A stretch of DNA of 64,000 nucleotides, from the NCBI GenBank assembly GCA_001599815.1, contig BCIA01000004.1, forward strand, positions 2,862 through 66,861, written 5' to 3'. Both the position numbers and the translations under genes were made by a program. Below are positions 11,266 to 21,707 of this stretch, one piece after another (the first letter of the stretch is position 1; each line of letters starts with the position of its first letter). This DNA comes from Furcasterigmium furcatum (Eukaryota; Ascomycota; Sordariomycetes; Glomerellales; Plectosphaerellaceae). The notes beneath the pieces are model-generated. The model was given only the letters and a program-made list of their open reading frames with translations. It did no database searches and was not told where the DNA came from.

Positions 11266-12175
11266 GGGGTGAGGATGGCCGGCTTAGTGGCAACATCTGC
11301 AGAGTGAAAAGATCAAGACCCGGAAGAGGGGAAAAGGGTACTTGTTTCCCCTCCTTTGGAGCTCATATGACCCCTATCGTACCACAACTTGCTCGTCTCT
11401 TCCCCTTGGACCCCTGAACCAACAGGATCTTGGCAGCATTTGCATGATAATTGTGTGCGCACTGTGTTCTTCACGCGGTTCTTGCAGCGCCGAGACGCAC
11501 ACGGCTCGCTAACCGTACGCGCTGAGCGTCTGGATTTGGCCTCCCAAGGCAATAAATCCCACTGGTCACGGCGGCTACCCCTCCCTCTACGCCCCGCTGT
11601 AGACGGGAACGAGTGAGGGGCGGCGCTTGGAGCGGGCCGGCCGGCTCCCCCGAGCTCACCGGAGGCAGGGGTCCCTGCATCGCGCAGACCAGCCGGCCGT
11701 GGCGACCTCGGTTCAGGGCGGCCAAGAGACATAAGAGCTGTAACAGCCGTAAGAGGTCACCGGAAAGTTTCGTTGGTAAATGTCAGTTGGCGCTAGTAGT
11801 CCCCGAACCGTAGTCCTTGGCACGCAGTCAGTCTCAATAACCCCTCGCCAAGCACGCAGCGCTGGCATGAGGCCTCATCTCCGGGGTCGTTCGCCTAAAT
11901 TGTATGAGTGAGGGACTTGGCTGCAGAGTGCAGTAAATAGTTGCATGCATGTCCGTTGAGCGCGAGTACCTCGAAATGTTTCTTGGCTAGAGGGGGGAAG
12001 GAAATGGGTACTTTGAGCATCACAGGGGTTTTCACCCGGACGCATGTTCTCGGGCCAGTATATGAGCAGTCTCTGTCTGGCGTGCTCCCATTATTCGCTA
12101 TGACTGAGACTCGCCCGCCCACATCTGGTCTTGACCCGGCCTCTAACCGAAGCTTGACCGCTTGTTGATCCCAAG
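11266..12175. other. Intergenic, no gene seen
   Basis: Open frames here, including a 139-codon one on the minus strand, have no recognisable domain. Probably the promoter of the LysM-WSC gene in its right part. Confidence 0.5.
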
Positions 12176-13704
12176 ATGACCCGATCCGTCACTCATGCCC
12201 TGCTGCTCCTCGCGGCTGCCACAACATGCGTCGTAGCTCGGAGCCCTACACCTCGGTTCCCCATTGACCCCAATACGTCGCCGTACTGCAAGTGGTGGGT
12301 GAACTATGAGGGAACCCAGAGCCAGACCTGCGACTGGATTCTGGACAGCTCCTGGATCACCGACGAGGAGTTCAGGCGATGGGTATGAGCCAAACCTTCC
12401 TTTCTGCCCGTTGCCGAGGGACATGACGCTCAGATTCCTTACAGAACCCATCCATCGGAGCCGCGTGTGCGGGCATCGAGCCCCAACGATCCTACTGCGT
12501 TGACGGCTTTGACGAGCCTGATACCACCGTCACGCCCACCACGACCACCACGACTACGCAACCTCCCACAACAACGACCACGCCTGGAAATGGCATAACC
12601 ACTCCTCAGCCTATCTAACCCGGCATGGTTGATAACTGTAATCGGTTCTACTTGGTCGAGCTGGGCGACAACTGTGCCGACATTGCCGCAGCACACGGCA
12701 TCTCGGTCACACAATTCACGACCTGGAACCCAACCGTGGGCGGCGCCACATGTGGAGGGCTCTGGGCTAATGCTTATGTCTGCGTCGGTGTGATCGGCTC
12801 TACCCCTATCACCACAACAACAACCATGCCGACTACTACTACGACCACCACGTCGCCGCCAGGGACTGTGCCAACACCCATCCAGGCAGTCTAGACCCTA
12901 TCCCCAACGCAGCCCAACATGGTTAGCAACTGCTACCGTTTCTATTACGTCGAAGAGGGCTAGATATGTGCTAACATCGCACCAGCTGTGGGAGTCACCG
13001 TGGCACAGATCGTCCAGTGGAACCCATCCGTCGGCCCCAACTGTGTGAACATGTGGGCATAAACTTACATCTGCACCGCCGTCCGGAGCAGCATACCGAC
13101 GTACTACCACCATAGATGCCACAGCGATAGCACTACGACCCGCGGTCTTTAGGCTGCGCGGCTGCTGGGCAGGCCGGATATGAACGTCGAGAGCTGCGCG
13201 GTCTTCTGCCTCGTGGAGAGAGGCGCTTCTATCTTCGGCGTCGCTGAGGGCAGGGACTGTTACTGCGGGAACTCGGTCAATAACGGCAGTATGAGGGTAG
13301 CCGACGCCTAGTGTAACCGCGCCTGCGTAGGCAACCAGGGGTAGATGTGCGGCGGCGCCCTGCGATATAACATGTATAGCACCAGCGCCACGCCGCCCTA
13401 CACGTATAAACACCACGGCTGCGCTAGCCAGGAAAGTAACAGGATCTACGGCGTAGCTACGCTCAACTTAGACAGCATGATATATAACACCTGCGCGAGG
13501 TTCTGCTTTGGGGAACGGAACACGAGGGGTTTGGCGCTCTTCAATGGGCGTCAGTGCCAGTGCGGCAACAACCCCTATGCCGGGGCGCAGTGGAGGAGCG
13601 CCTTAGAGTGTAACATGCCTTGCTCTGGAAGCGCCGGTCAGATTTGTGGTGCGAGCAACAGGCTGAGCGTGTTCACCCGGGAGGATAATCCCCTATTCAC
13701 GTAG
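12176..13704 (+). pseudogene. LysM-WSC domain protein, RIP-inactivated
   Basis: ATG 12176 begins a signal peptide (MTRSVTHALLLLAAATTCVVA). One intron, 12383-12444, then a single long frame to TAG 13702-13704. Order: LysM-like module 1 (12275-12490), Thr/Pro linker, LysM 2 (12630-12790, NCNRFYLVELGDNCADIA), Thr linker, LysM 3 (12920-13080), WSC domain 1 (13095-13380, RDCYCGNS) and WSC 2 (13400-13680, CQCGNN). Seven in-frame stops interrupt it: 12616 (TAA), 12892, 12961, 13060 (TAA), 13150, 13309 and 13342. Most fit CAG, CAA or TGG codons hit at CpA. WSC modules bind wall polysaccharide, so the ancestor was probably a secreted chitin or glucan-binding protein. The last exon half is still open. 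Confidence 0.85.
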
Positions 13705-14048
13705 ATCGAGGGCGTTAGGCCCCTGCCATTTTTGAGCCTAGATGAGGTTTTTTTTCTTTTGACCATAGCATTATCTTAATACAATGACTTCAATAATTGT
13801 TTTTTTTGCTCACTTCAGAAAGAGAATCAGATCGTATAAGTCCCTGTTCTTGTGCCACTGCCGCCCTGCCTTAAACGGCACATCCCACACCAGGGAGTCG
13901 TCCTCGAAAGATCGGTATGCTTTCGCCTGGTAACTATAGGATGTCCAGAAAGGGGCCTATGAGGCCTGCGAGGGCCCCGAAGCCACGGGTGACCTGGTCT
14001 CCATGAGGTTAGTTAGTGATAGAGGGGGATTCCAACTCGGGCGTTGCT
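13705..14048. other. Intergenic, T-rich runs
   Basis: Contains two T homopolymer runs near 13747 and 13800 and no coding frame; likely the 3' flank of the LysM-WSC gene. Confidence 0.5.
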
Positions 14049-14171
14049 TCTAGAAACTCACTGGATGGCCCGATTTCCGGAAATTCACTGGAGGGCATTA
14101 CTTCTAGAAACGAACTGGATGGCTCGATTTCCAGAACCCCACTGGAGGCCCTTTGTTCTAGGAAGACCTGG
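14049..14171. repeat. Tandem repeat, 27-bp unit, about 4.5 copies
   Basis: Units begin TCTAGAAACT, TCCGGAAATT, TCTAGAAACG, TCCAGAACCC and TCTAGGAAG, and the full ones share the core CACTGGA(T/G)GG or AACTGGATGG. Alternate units are closer to each other, giving a 54-bp higher-order period. The array ends about 70 bp before the first surviving codons of the methyltransferase. Confidence 0.75.
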
Positions 14172-14244
14172 ATTGTTAGGCGTCCCCCCTAGGAATAACC
14201 CGGACTGAGTGGAGCGTTTAGTGCCCAGGTACAAAGTCAGATGA

Positions 14245-15213
14245 GCCAATAGAAGCCAGGTCGAGGTGGACCCCGACGCGGATACCGCGTCGTTACTCGG
14301 CGACGATGTCTCGACCGCGACCACATCCATACGATCCTCCGTTCTGGATTACGAGTGGCGTAACGGCCGTCGGTATTATGGCTACCAGGCAGGCCAGTAT
14401 AATTTCCCCAACGACGACCAAGAACAAGATCGCCTTGACATGGTTCATCATGGCTTCTACCGCCTCTTCGGTGACAGGCTGTTCCTGACTCCTATCGACC
14501 TTGACGGGAAGCGGATGCTCGACATCGGAACGGGCACTGGACTCTGGGCTATACAGCTGGGCGATGAATATCCTGGGGCTGAGCTGATTGTCGGAAACGA
14601 TCTCAGCCCTATACAACCCACTTAGACCCCGCCCAACGTCAAGTTCGTCGTGGACGATATGGAGAAGGACTGGGTAGAGTCTCAACCATACGACTTCATC
14701 CACTGCAGATACATGGCCGGTTCCATCAAAGACTGGCCCCGGCTTGTGAACCAGATTTTCGATAATCTGAAGCCCGGAGGCTGGGTGGAATTCCAAGATT
14801 CCAACAACCTGATCTACTCTGACGACGGCACTCTCAAACCCGACAACCCCTTGGTGGTCATGATGAATGGCCTCATGGAAGCATGCGATAAGCTCAGACG
14901 GACCATGAATCCTGCGCCTTCTACACAAGGATGGGTCGAGGAAGCTGGGTTTAGGAATGTGAAGCAGCAGATCTTCAAGTCGCCCGTTGGCAACTGGCCG
15001 AAAGATCCTCGGCTTAAGGAATGTGGCATCTTCACGAGACAGAATCTTGTCGAGGGAGTCCATGGTTTCACCGCCAAGCTCTTTAGCGGCGTCCTGGGAT
15101 GGAGTGAGCAAGAAACCGAGGTCCTTAATGCAGGAGTGAGGGCAGCTGCCCGGGATTCCAGTGTGCACCCTCTGTTCGACGTTGTTGTTGTCACTGGGCA
15201 GAAGCCGGCTTGA
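14245..15213 (+). pseudogene. LaeA-like SAM-dependent methyltransferase, broken
   Basis: The frame runs from just after a TGA at 14242 to TGA 15211-15213. The N-terminal part (VDPDADTASLLGDD) is typical of this fungal family, but no ATG exists in frame before it, so the start codon or first exon is lost. Motif I, DIGTGTGLWAIQLGDEYPGA, is intact near 14520-14580; NDLSPIQP follows, then an in-frame TAG at 14623-14625 where relatives have Trp (TGG to TAG). After it the frame is clean (NVKFVVDDME, RYMAGSIKDWP, LKPGGWVEFQD). The family belongs to the LaeA/TAM-type methyltransferases, often linked to control of secondary metabolism or to small-molecule methylation; the substrate cannot be told. An overlapping minus-strand frame of 291 codons is a shadow. 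Confidence 0.8.
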
Positions 15214-15312
15214 TTATGGGCAATGCTAAACTCTCAAATACCTATATGGAAGATCCGGGCGACTAAGAAGAAGCCATGCGTTCCTTAATTCCTTCTCCTC
15301 CGCAGCCTATCC

Positions 15313-17940
15313 TTACAGCTTGGTTGTGCGCGCTATCTGCCTATACTTGGCCTTCTTGCGCCGCCTCGTCTCGACTTGGGCCGCAGACCTGAGAGCGACC
15401 TTGCGCACCCTCTGCACGTGAGCCCTGAAATGGTCCAGATGCTTGAACTTTTCCGTCGTGCACGCCGGGTGCAAGCACCTAATCAGGTCCCCGCGGCTCT
15501 AGGCCTGCTCTCGCTGGTCTAAGTGCTGGTCGTCGAAGTGGTCATTGCGGACTGTTGGACGGCAGAACTTAAATGCTCGCTCCTCGTGCGAGAGACGCAT
15601 ATCGCTAATGCAGTTAGGACACTGGTTCGGATTTAGTAGAAGTGGGAAAGGCTTGGGCTTGGGTGACTCCTGTTTGATGGCTGGCTTGATCTGCGGGCGA
15701 GCCCGGATGCGGTTACGTCGGATGGTCTCCCTCTTATTATAGAGGGCGACTATTAGATTAATGGCCTCGATACGATGCCGCGCGAGTTCTTCCTTAGACC
15801 AGTCGTCGGGTTGGTTATATAAGATCTCGGCAAGCCGAGCCCGCTCTGGAATAGCAAGATCAACCTGGGGGTCTGGAATTTCCTCCTCCTCCTCGCTACG
15901 CGCCTGCCTCTCGATGTCCTAGGTCGGCCGGTTGTAGAAGTAGTCCTCGCGATATGCCTTGACTATTTTATTCTCTCGCTGCGTCGTCTTCGCTCTGATC
16001 TCGGAGGTAAGCTGGCGAATCTCGGCCTCGGCATCTAGCCCCTGAATACGGGAACGGCCCTGCTTTAGGAGTGCGCGCCTCTCCTCTAATGCTATAATCT
16101 CTGGGTCGGGTGGTAGGTCCGCCTATACCTCCTAGGGAATTATATCTCTAGTAGCGCGGGGGTCGCGGGTAAGACTAACGTGGGTAAACATCTTAAAGAG
16201 TAAGTCCTCTGTCTCTTCTTCGAGGAAGGCGTTCTAGAGGTGGAACTGGGGGATCTCGTTGATGTATGCACCGTAGAACGTGGCGAACCGGGGATTGTGC
16301 CGTAGCATCTGGTCGCGAACCTCGTCGGGTGTATTGCCTGTAGACGAGTTAGAACCGACGGGTTGAGGTGAGGACGAGAGACAGGTACCGTTCGCGGCAT
16401 TCGCGGCGCCCCTCCGAGCAAACCGCGGCGTCTAGTGCTTCTTAAATCCGGCCTTGAGACTCTGGCGGCGTATGTCGTCTCGTAGCTTTGCGTACGATAT
16501 GGCCTTATCGTCGGATAAAATCGCTTGACTGCACCTTTGGAAAACAGGGACCTTTAGCTTTGACTGCTTCCATCGCAGCGGGATGCACTCGCGGCGCCCC
16601 TAGACCTTAGCTTTTAGAACTTAGCTTGCGCAGGTTAAGCTATTAGCATCAAAGGCACCGTCATATATCGCGAGGGCCATAATCCTGCTAATAGCACAGA
16701 AGATCAACTTTTTGGTGAGCGTAAAGAAGAAGATAGTCCTAGCAAGTTAGCGCGCGTAAGGCACCTCGAGGGGGATAAGATATACGGCCTCGGCTTCTTG
16801 TCCGCGCCTTTATAGTAGATAAACTTAATCGCTATAGCCGGTATATAGTTGCCGGTGGCTGGGTGTACCACCATCATAAGAAGGATATCCTTGTAGCAGA
16901 GAGCCTTAGGCCGCCCACGTCCCTCGGTCTCCTGCACAAGGAGCTTTTGCAGGGCCCGGGACTTCTCGTCGAGGCTTATCTCATATTCCTCCTCGTCATC
17001 CTCGCTATCATCTTCCCCCTCCTCGCCGCAAGGGACCTCCAGGAGGGCCTTGCGATCAAAGATCTCCTCCACTGAGCCGTCTTAGGGCTTCTTGCGTTGA
17101 TTGTCTATAAGCTCGGCGGGGCGACAGCCCGTACAGCATAGGAATAAGTAGTAATTATCTAATTAAATACGGTGACGCTCACTAGGGAAGATGCCGGTGT
17201 CGTACGTAATATTGAAGACTAGTATAACCCTAAGGCTAGCTACGCTCACAACAGGTTTTCCGTCGAGATTCGGTGCGCGGTAGCCAAAGTAAGGAATAAG
17301 GAAGGTCTTGTAATACTAGAAGGGTATAAGTAAGCCCGGGGAACGCCTATCGATATATAGAGACATATACCTTATAGAGCTTATCGGAGTCGTTACGGTC
17401 TAAGTATTGGCCGCGGACATTCCTATAGAGTATCTGGAACTAGCGAATATACTAGTAGCTAGTGCCCTAGGACGTGATATTAGACACCTCGCAGACGTGC
17501 AGGAAGAAATCACAGAGGATCTCGCGCGTCAGCCGCTTTTCCAGCGCCTCACGCCACTCACCCATACCATGCTTATTACAGTAGTCCCTCTATTTCCGGT
17601 AGATGCCGGCGACGTTGATCTTGGTCTCGTCGGCATAGCGCCGGTTGATAAAGTGCACCTTCTTCAGCGCTTCGCGGTGCGCGCGGTGTTCCACACCGTC
17701 AGTGGCTATGGTCTGTTTGCAATCCGGTTCTACGCTTCCAGCTCAGTAAAGCAGGCTAGGAAGTCACGATAGTGATTCGGGGGTGCTAGCCGACGAGTGA
17801 TCGTCGACGCTATAGTGTCTGGCGTTTACTTCGGGCGTGGTGGGTATCGTCGGAAATAGCATCGTTAGGTAGTCGGCGGAAGGAGATGGTCGAGGCAACG
17901 AGAGGGACAGAACACCCTCAAGGGGGCGCCCGCCATTTAT
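15313..17940 (-). pseudogene. FluG/DUF3435 family protein, tyrosine-recombinase-like, RIP-inactivated
   Basis: The minus strand holds a recognisable but shattered protein of about 850-900 codons. N-terminal blocks are DYLTMLFPTIPTTPEVNARH (near 17860-17900) and KVHFINRRYADETKIN; the middle has LFLCCTGCRPAELID, GRGRPKALCYKDILLM and KFIYYKGADKKPRP; the C-terminal third has ARRGAANAANGTCLSS, VRDQMLRHNPRFATFYGAYI and a zinc-finger-like tail (CPNCISDMRLSHEER, CLHPACTTEKFKHLDHFRAH). Stops include TGA 17764 and TAG at 17590, 17467, 17452 and 17440, with more near 16236, 16130, 15920 and 15500. Several fit TGG or CAG hit at CpA. The RRGA...LRH...Y order resembles the Arg-His-Tyr layout of tyrosine recombinases; DUF3435 includes the captains of Starship elements, though this C-terminal-finger branch is not proven to mobilise DNA. 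The 5' end is uncertain. Confidence 0.75.
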
Positions 17941-17970
17941 AACGGAGTGCCGCCATTCTAGCAGCACTCA

Positions 17971-18032
17971 GGTTATCATCGCAGGCCAGAAGTGGCTCTC
18001 TGGTTATCATCACAGGGTCAGAAGTAGCTCTC
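17971..18032. repeat. 31-bp tandem duplication
   Basis: GGTTATCATCGCAGG...CTCTC at 17971-18000 is repeated as GGTTATCATCACAGGG...CTCTC at 18002-18032. It lies directly upstream of the DUF3435 reading frame. Confidence 0.65.
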
Positions 18033-18657
18033 AAAGAAGAGGGATCAAACCGAACCGTAAAGAGAGGCAGGCAGTCTAAAATTAGGGCTCCGGGTGGCCC
18101 CACTGTTGGAAGGGCCTTGGACGTGGCCCTGGTGCCTGGCTCCTAGAAGTACTTAGTACCTAGGGCGGGGCCGCCTGTGGTTGGCCCTGTGCCTGGGTAC
18201 CGCGACTACTGGAGCCTGTCGAAATGGCGGTAGAACCCGCCCGATTGGGAGGCCTAAACAGCGATTTCTCTATTTAATTAGTAATATCCTAAATTAATAA
18301 ATAGTATTTACCTTACCTTATAGCTTTTAGGCCTCCTCCGCTTTATTAGACCACGGTAAAGCACCTAAGCTAGATCTTAATATCCGCCTATTTAGCGCCT
18401 ACCTATCCCCTCTATCCCCTCCTATCCCCTATAATCTTAATGTCCGCCCTGTGGCGCCCCCCCTAAAGCCGGCCCGGGCAGGCAAGGGTATTGCCCGGCC
18501 CCTAGTAGCCCCCTAGTAGCCGCGGCCGCTGCCTACTTATAGAGTGTTTATTAGATGCTAGAGGCGTCGCTCGCTATCGCCGCCGCCGTAGGGATAAGGG
18601 CGAGCAAAGGGGGCCGCCGCCGCCGCCGCTACCTCCTCCGCCGCCGCCCCCGCGATC
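18033..18657. other. Low-complexity intergenic DNA
   Basis: Part is TA-rich (18270-18330); another part repeats CTATCCCCT about three times (18405-18432) and repeats CTTAATNTCCGCC at about 18375 and 18434. No gene seen. It may hold the edge of a mobile element. Confidence 0.45.
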
Positions 18658-19461
18658 TTAACTTTTATGGCCCGCCGCGGGCGGGATAGGTGACCCCCCC
18701 GGCCCGGATGCGCGCGCGCTGGTTGGCCGGCGGCGGCGGGGGGCGGGCGGCCTCCGCGGCGGGATGGGCGTCCGGAATCGGCCCTGGGGATCGCGCCTCT
18801 CGAGAATATCGTGTATGAACCGGGCAACGTCGTCGTGGCCGCTGCAGCTTGCCTCGGCGGCCGCGTCGCGACCGGCGTTATTCCTCATTAAGAGCCACAT
18901 TAGCACCCTGTCCGTCGTTGTCCTGAGCGTGTCTGGATCATGGTGGTACGGCCAGAACTCGGCGGCGGCGTAGCCGCTTCTCTCGACCCACTCGCCGTCG
19001 ATCTAGGCGTTGCAGAACCAGCGGAACAGATGCTTGACAAACGTCAGATGGCCCTCTCTCGCGGCGACGTGGAGCGCGGTATCCCCTGTAAAGTTCTGGT
19101 GCGTGAGATATATCTGGAAGTCGCGATGATGATGACCACCTGGACTCTGGTTGCGACCGAAGAAGTCGTCGATCGCTTTGATCCCCTCGAGGTGGCCTGC
19201 CGCGGCGGCGGAGTGCAGCATAGAATCGCCGGTTGAGGGGTTGATCGCCGTGTTGAGGAGCTCAACCAAGGTGCACTCGAACCGCCGGACGATAAAGAAC
19301 GTCTTCCTGTCGTGGTATCTGATGTCTCGGCCCAAGTCGATAAGCTCCTGGATCTGCTCCGGCGACAAGGGGTCGGGCTCCGGCTGATCGACGCCACGAA
19401 AGCGCCGGGGGACGTCGTCGAGGCTGATCGGCAAGATCGGCTTGTGTCTGGGCGCTGACAT
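18658..19461 (-). pseudogene. Ankyrin-repeat protein with one premature stop
   Basis: ATG at 19461 (MSAPRHKPILPIS) opens a frame with two clear ankyrin units, GDSMLHSAAAAGHLEGIKAI and GDTALHVAAREGHLTFVKHL, and a third weaker one (DAAAEASCSGHDDVARFIHD). TAG at 19005-19003 interrupts it after WFCNA; the same frame then stays open for 115 codons to TAG at 18658, with a Pro/Arg-rich tail. The stop fits CAG to TAG at CpA. Intact length would be about 267 aa. Ankyrin repeats mediate protein contacts; no partner can be named. The break could be a recent single hit, and a shortened two-repeat protein might still be made. Confidence 0.65.
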
Positions 19462-19562
19462 GGCTTGTGCGTCGGCGGTGGTGCCGTTGTGCAGAGTGAT
19501 GGATAAACAGCGGGGGAGAACTGGAGGGGCTTCCCCTGACAACCTGATTATCTCCAGATGTA

Positions 19563-19604
19563 CATATGTACGTACATGCGAATGTACGGGACTACGTACA
19601 TATG
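19563..19604. repeat. Perfect 12-bp inverted repeat
   Basis: CATATGTACGTA (19563-19574) and its reverse complement TACGTACATATG (19593-19604) flank 18 bp. It lies about 100 bp upstream of the ankyrin start, so it could be a protein-binding palindrome or a hairpin. Confidence 0.7.
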
Positions 19605-20238
19605 GCGCCATATTCAGACACGAGAGGGGGTCACCCCCGTGCCAGGAGGAGCGCGTGAACAACTTTCGTCGTCGAGCGCCTAATATTGACCTTGGCGTAG
19701 TGCCGGAAAAGTCCAATGCGCCGGATCCTGCCTGCGGGCAGCACAAAGAGTCACAGAGTGCCAAGGCAAACCTCACCAAGCCGGCTGCTCGGGAGGCGGT
19801 GCATTCTGGGCGGCGCTTAAGTAGAGCCGAGCCAGGGCGGCTGCGCGAGAGCGAGAAATCTTTTGAGATACCCAACTACCCCCCGAGGCACTCCATTGAG
19901 GCACAAACTGGCAGTAGTTACTCGTCGAAGCCGTAGTGAAGAGAATTGGTCGTGATAACTAAGAAGCTATGAGTTTGATGCCTGGCTGACTGGCTGCACG
20001 CCGAGATCCCGGCGTGGGCCGGCCGTTGCGAGGCCCGCCGCCGGAATGACCCTCCGATCCCTTTGCGCCTCCACTGGCGCCCAACCACTGGATATCTTGC
20101 GGCTTCGCTTCGGAGAAGTTCAAGTTGCGCTAGCGAGAAGCCCTGACGAAAGACCGTGGGCTCTCTGCTCTGTTGAAGCTAGGGTAGGTGAGGTCCGCCG
20201 GCGGTCCCCGACACATAGGAGGCCGACCTGCTAGCGCC
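19605..20238. other. Intergenic, no gene seen
   Basis: No recognisable domain in any frame. Confidence 0.45.
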
Positions 20239-20514
20239 ATGACTTTCATTATCCCCGAAACACCTGATCCTATGAGTCCCCATGCCGTCCTATTGGCCAT
20301 TTTGTTCCGGCATCGTACCTTTCGGGCACCCAACCTCGTCTCAGCTATACGACTAGACACTATAGAAATGCCTCCGGGCGAGCGGGTGTTAGCGTCACAG
20401 TGGATCAACGCGATGTTGAACGCTCACGACGTGACGCGTGAGGAGGATGAAGTGCTGCAGATGTTCCGCCACGTGCTCAAGCAGACAGGCTGCGGCGGCC
20501 GCGCTGTGCTTTGA
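20239..20514 (+). CDS. Small hypothetical protein, 91 aa (doubtful)
   Basis: A single open frame from ATG 20239 (MTFIIPETPDPMSPHAVLL) to TGA 20514. The composition is protein-like, but I recognise no family, signal peptide or membrane segment. It may be an exon of a lost gene or chance. Confidence 0.25.
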   Translation: MTFIIPETPDPMSPHAVLLAILFRHRTFRAPNLVSAIRLDTIEMPPGERVLASQWINAMLNAHDVTREEDEVLQMFRHVLKQTGCGGRAVL

Positions 20515-21075
20515 CTCTGAGTCGAGCTGCTTAATACTGATATGACGAGGATTAAGAATGTTGCGCCTAATCTGGCCTACATCTTGCGCTTATACAGCGA
20601 GTTCTTAGGTAGCAGTGTAGATTAAGCAACAAGGCTAAACCAAAGCAAGTTGCTGTCGGTCTAACTCGGTGACGCGGGACAGTATTCGGTGACCGTCGGT
20701 GTCGCTACCTAGATACATTTACACCCGCAATGACGGCTAACCCCAGTTTTATGGCGATGAGCAAGCAAGACCCAGTGGTTAAACGGTGGCGGCGAAAGAA
20801 AGCTCGTAGTCCCTAGGCACCCATGACTGGGTTTCTCGCTGATTTTAGATGTATTCTCTTCACATGAATTGGAATCCAATGCCCACCCGGCGAATACCAC
20901 GGGATGCATATGCCTTGATCTCGACCTATTGATCCTGCAGCGATTCTTCCCGTGGCACTTTTCGAGATCCAAAACCCTCTCAGATTCCAACGTCAACAGT
21001 CGATGTCTCTTGCAACACAAGGGGGCTTCCGTTGGGAACCCGTGGCCAGGCCGACCACCCGGCAGATTAAGCATC
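20515..21075. other. Intergenic, no gene seen
   Basis: Separates the small ORF from the 3' end of the secreted-protein gene on the minus strand. Confidence 0.45.
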
Positions 21076-21707
21076 CTAGTCAATGGTGGGCCATTCAACG
21101 CCGTCCTTTGGCCGAACAAAGACTGCCCTGCCGAGCGGGGGGCCGCCCGCGAAACCAACGCAGGGGTGGCCGCCGGCGGTGAGGGTGACATTGTGCTTGC
21201 TGACGCGGAAATCCTGGAAGAAGGGGGTCGTGGTTGGGACGCCGTGGGGGTAGACGAGGTTTGCGCCGCCGCCGACGCAGTCGTTATAGGCCGCGTGGAC
21301 CATACTCCGAATCTGCGGCCCGGTGATAACGACGGAGCCTGCGCAGCCCGGGCACTGTCGCTGAGCCGTAACGCAGACCTGGCGGGGGCCGATGGGGGTG
21401 TCGAGGACGGTGGTAAACCCGGTGATTATGTTTAGGTCATAGGTCTCGCCGTACTCGCTGATCCTGTCGACAAAGGTCCGGAAGCCCAGCGTGGGTGCGA
21501 TGTATTGTCCGCCTGTGAACGCGGTGCAGACGATGTGGTTCTTGTTCGGGTCGGTCGTCTGGCGGGGCGAGAGCTCGTTAGGCTCAGTGGGGGCCGCGTG
21601 GGCTGGAGCCAACAGCGATGCCAGGGCGGCAGCGAGAATAGGCTGCAAATATATCAGTGGATATTGACAGAAAGTATTAACAGAGGGGGTCTTACCTGGA
21701 GTCTCAT
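21076..21707 (-). CDS. Small secreted protein, about 192 aa, unknown function
   Basis: Exon 1 is 21707-21696 (ATG AGA CTC CAG), the intron 21695-21643 (GTAAGA...TTGCAG, 53 bp) and exon 2 21642-21076. The joined start MRLQPILAAALASLLAPAHA is a clean signal peptide, with a possible propeptide ending in LSPRQ. The mature part has five Cys, including CPGC, and is rich in Gly and Thr. A TATAAAG box lies on the coding strand at 21815-21809, about 105 bp upstream. I do not recognise the family; a secreted effector or wall protein is possible. The reading frame shows no RIP damage. Confidence 0.7.

Noticed and set aside
11313..11732. 139-codon minus-strand frame
   Set aside because: Arg/Pro/Ser-rich, no domain, no splice or signal evidence.
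14293..15168. 291-codon minus-strand frame over the methyltransferase
   Set aside because: Longer than either half of the broken gene but without domains; the plus strand has the SAM motif.
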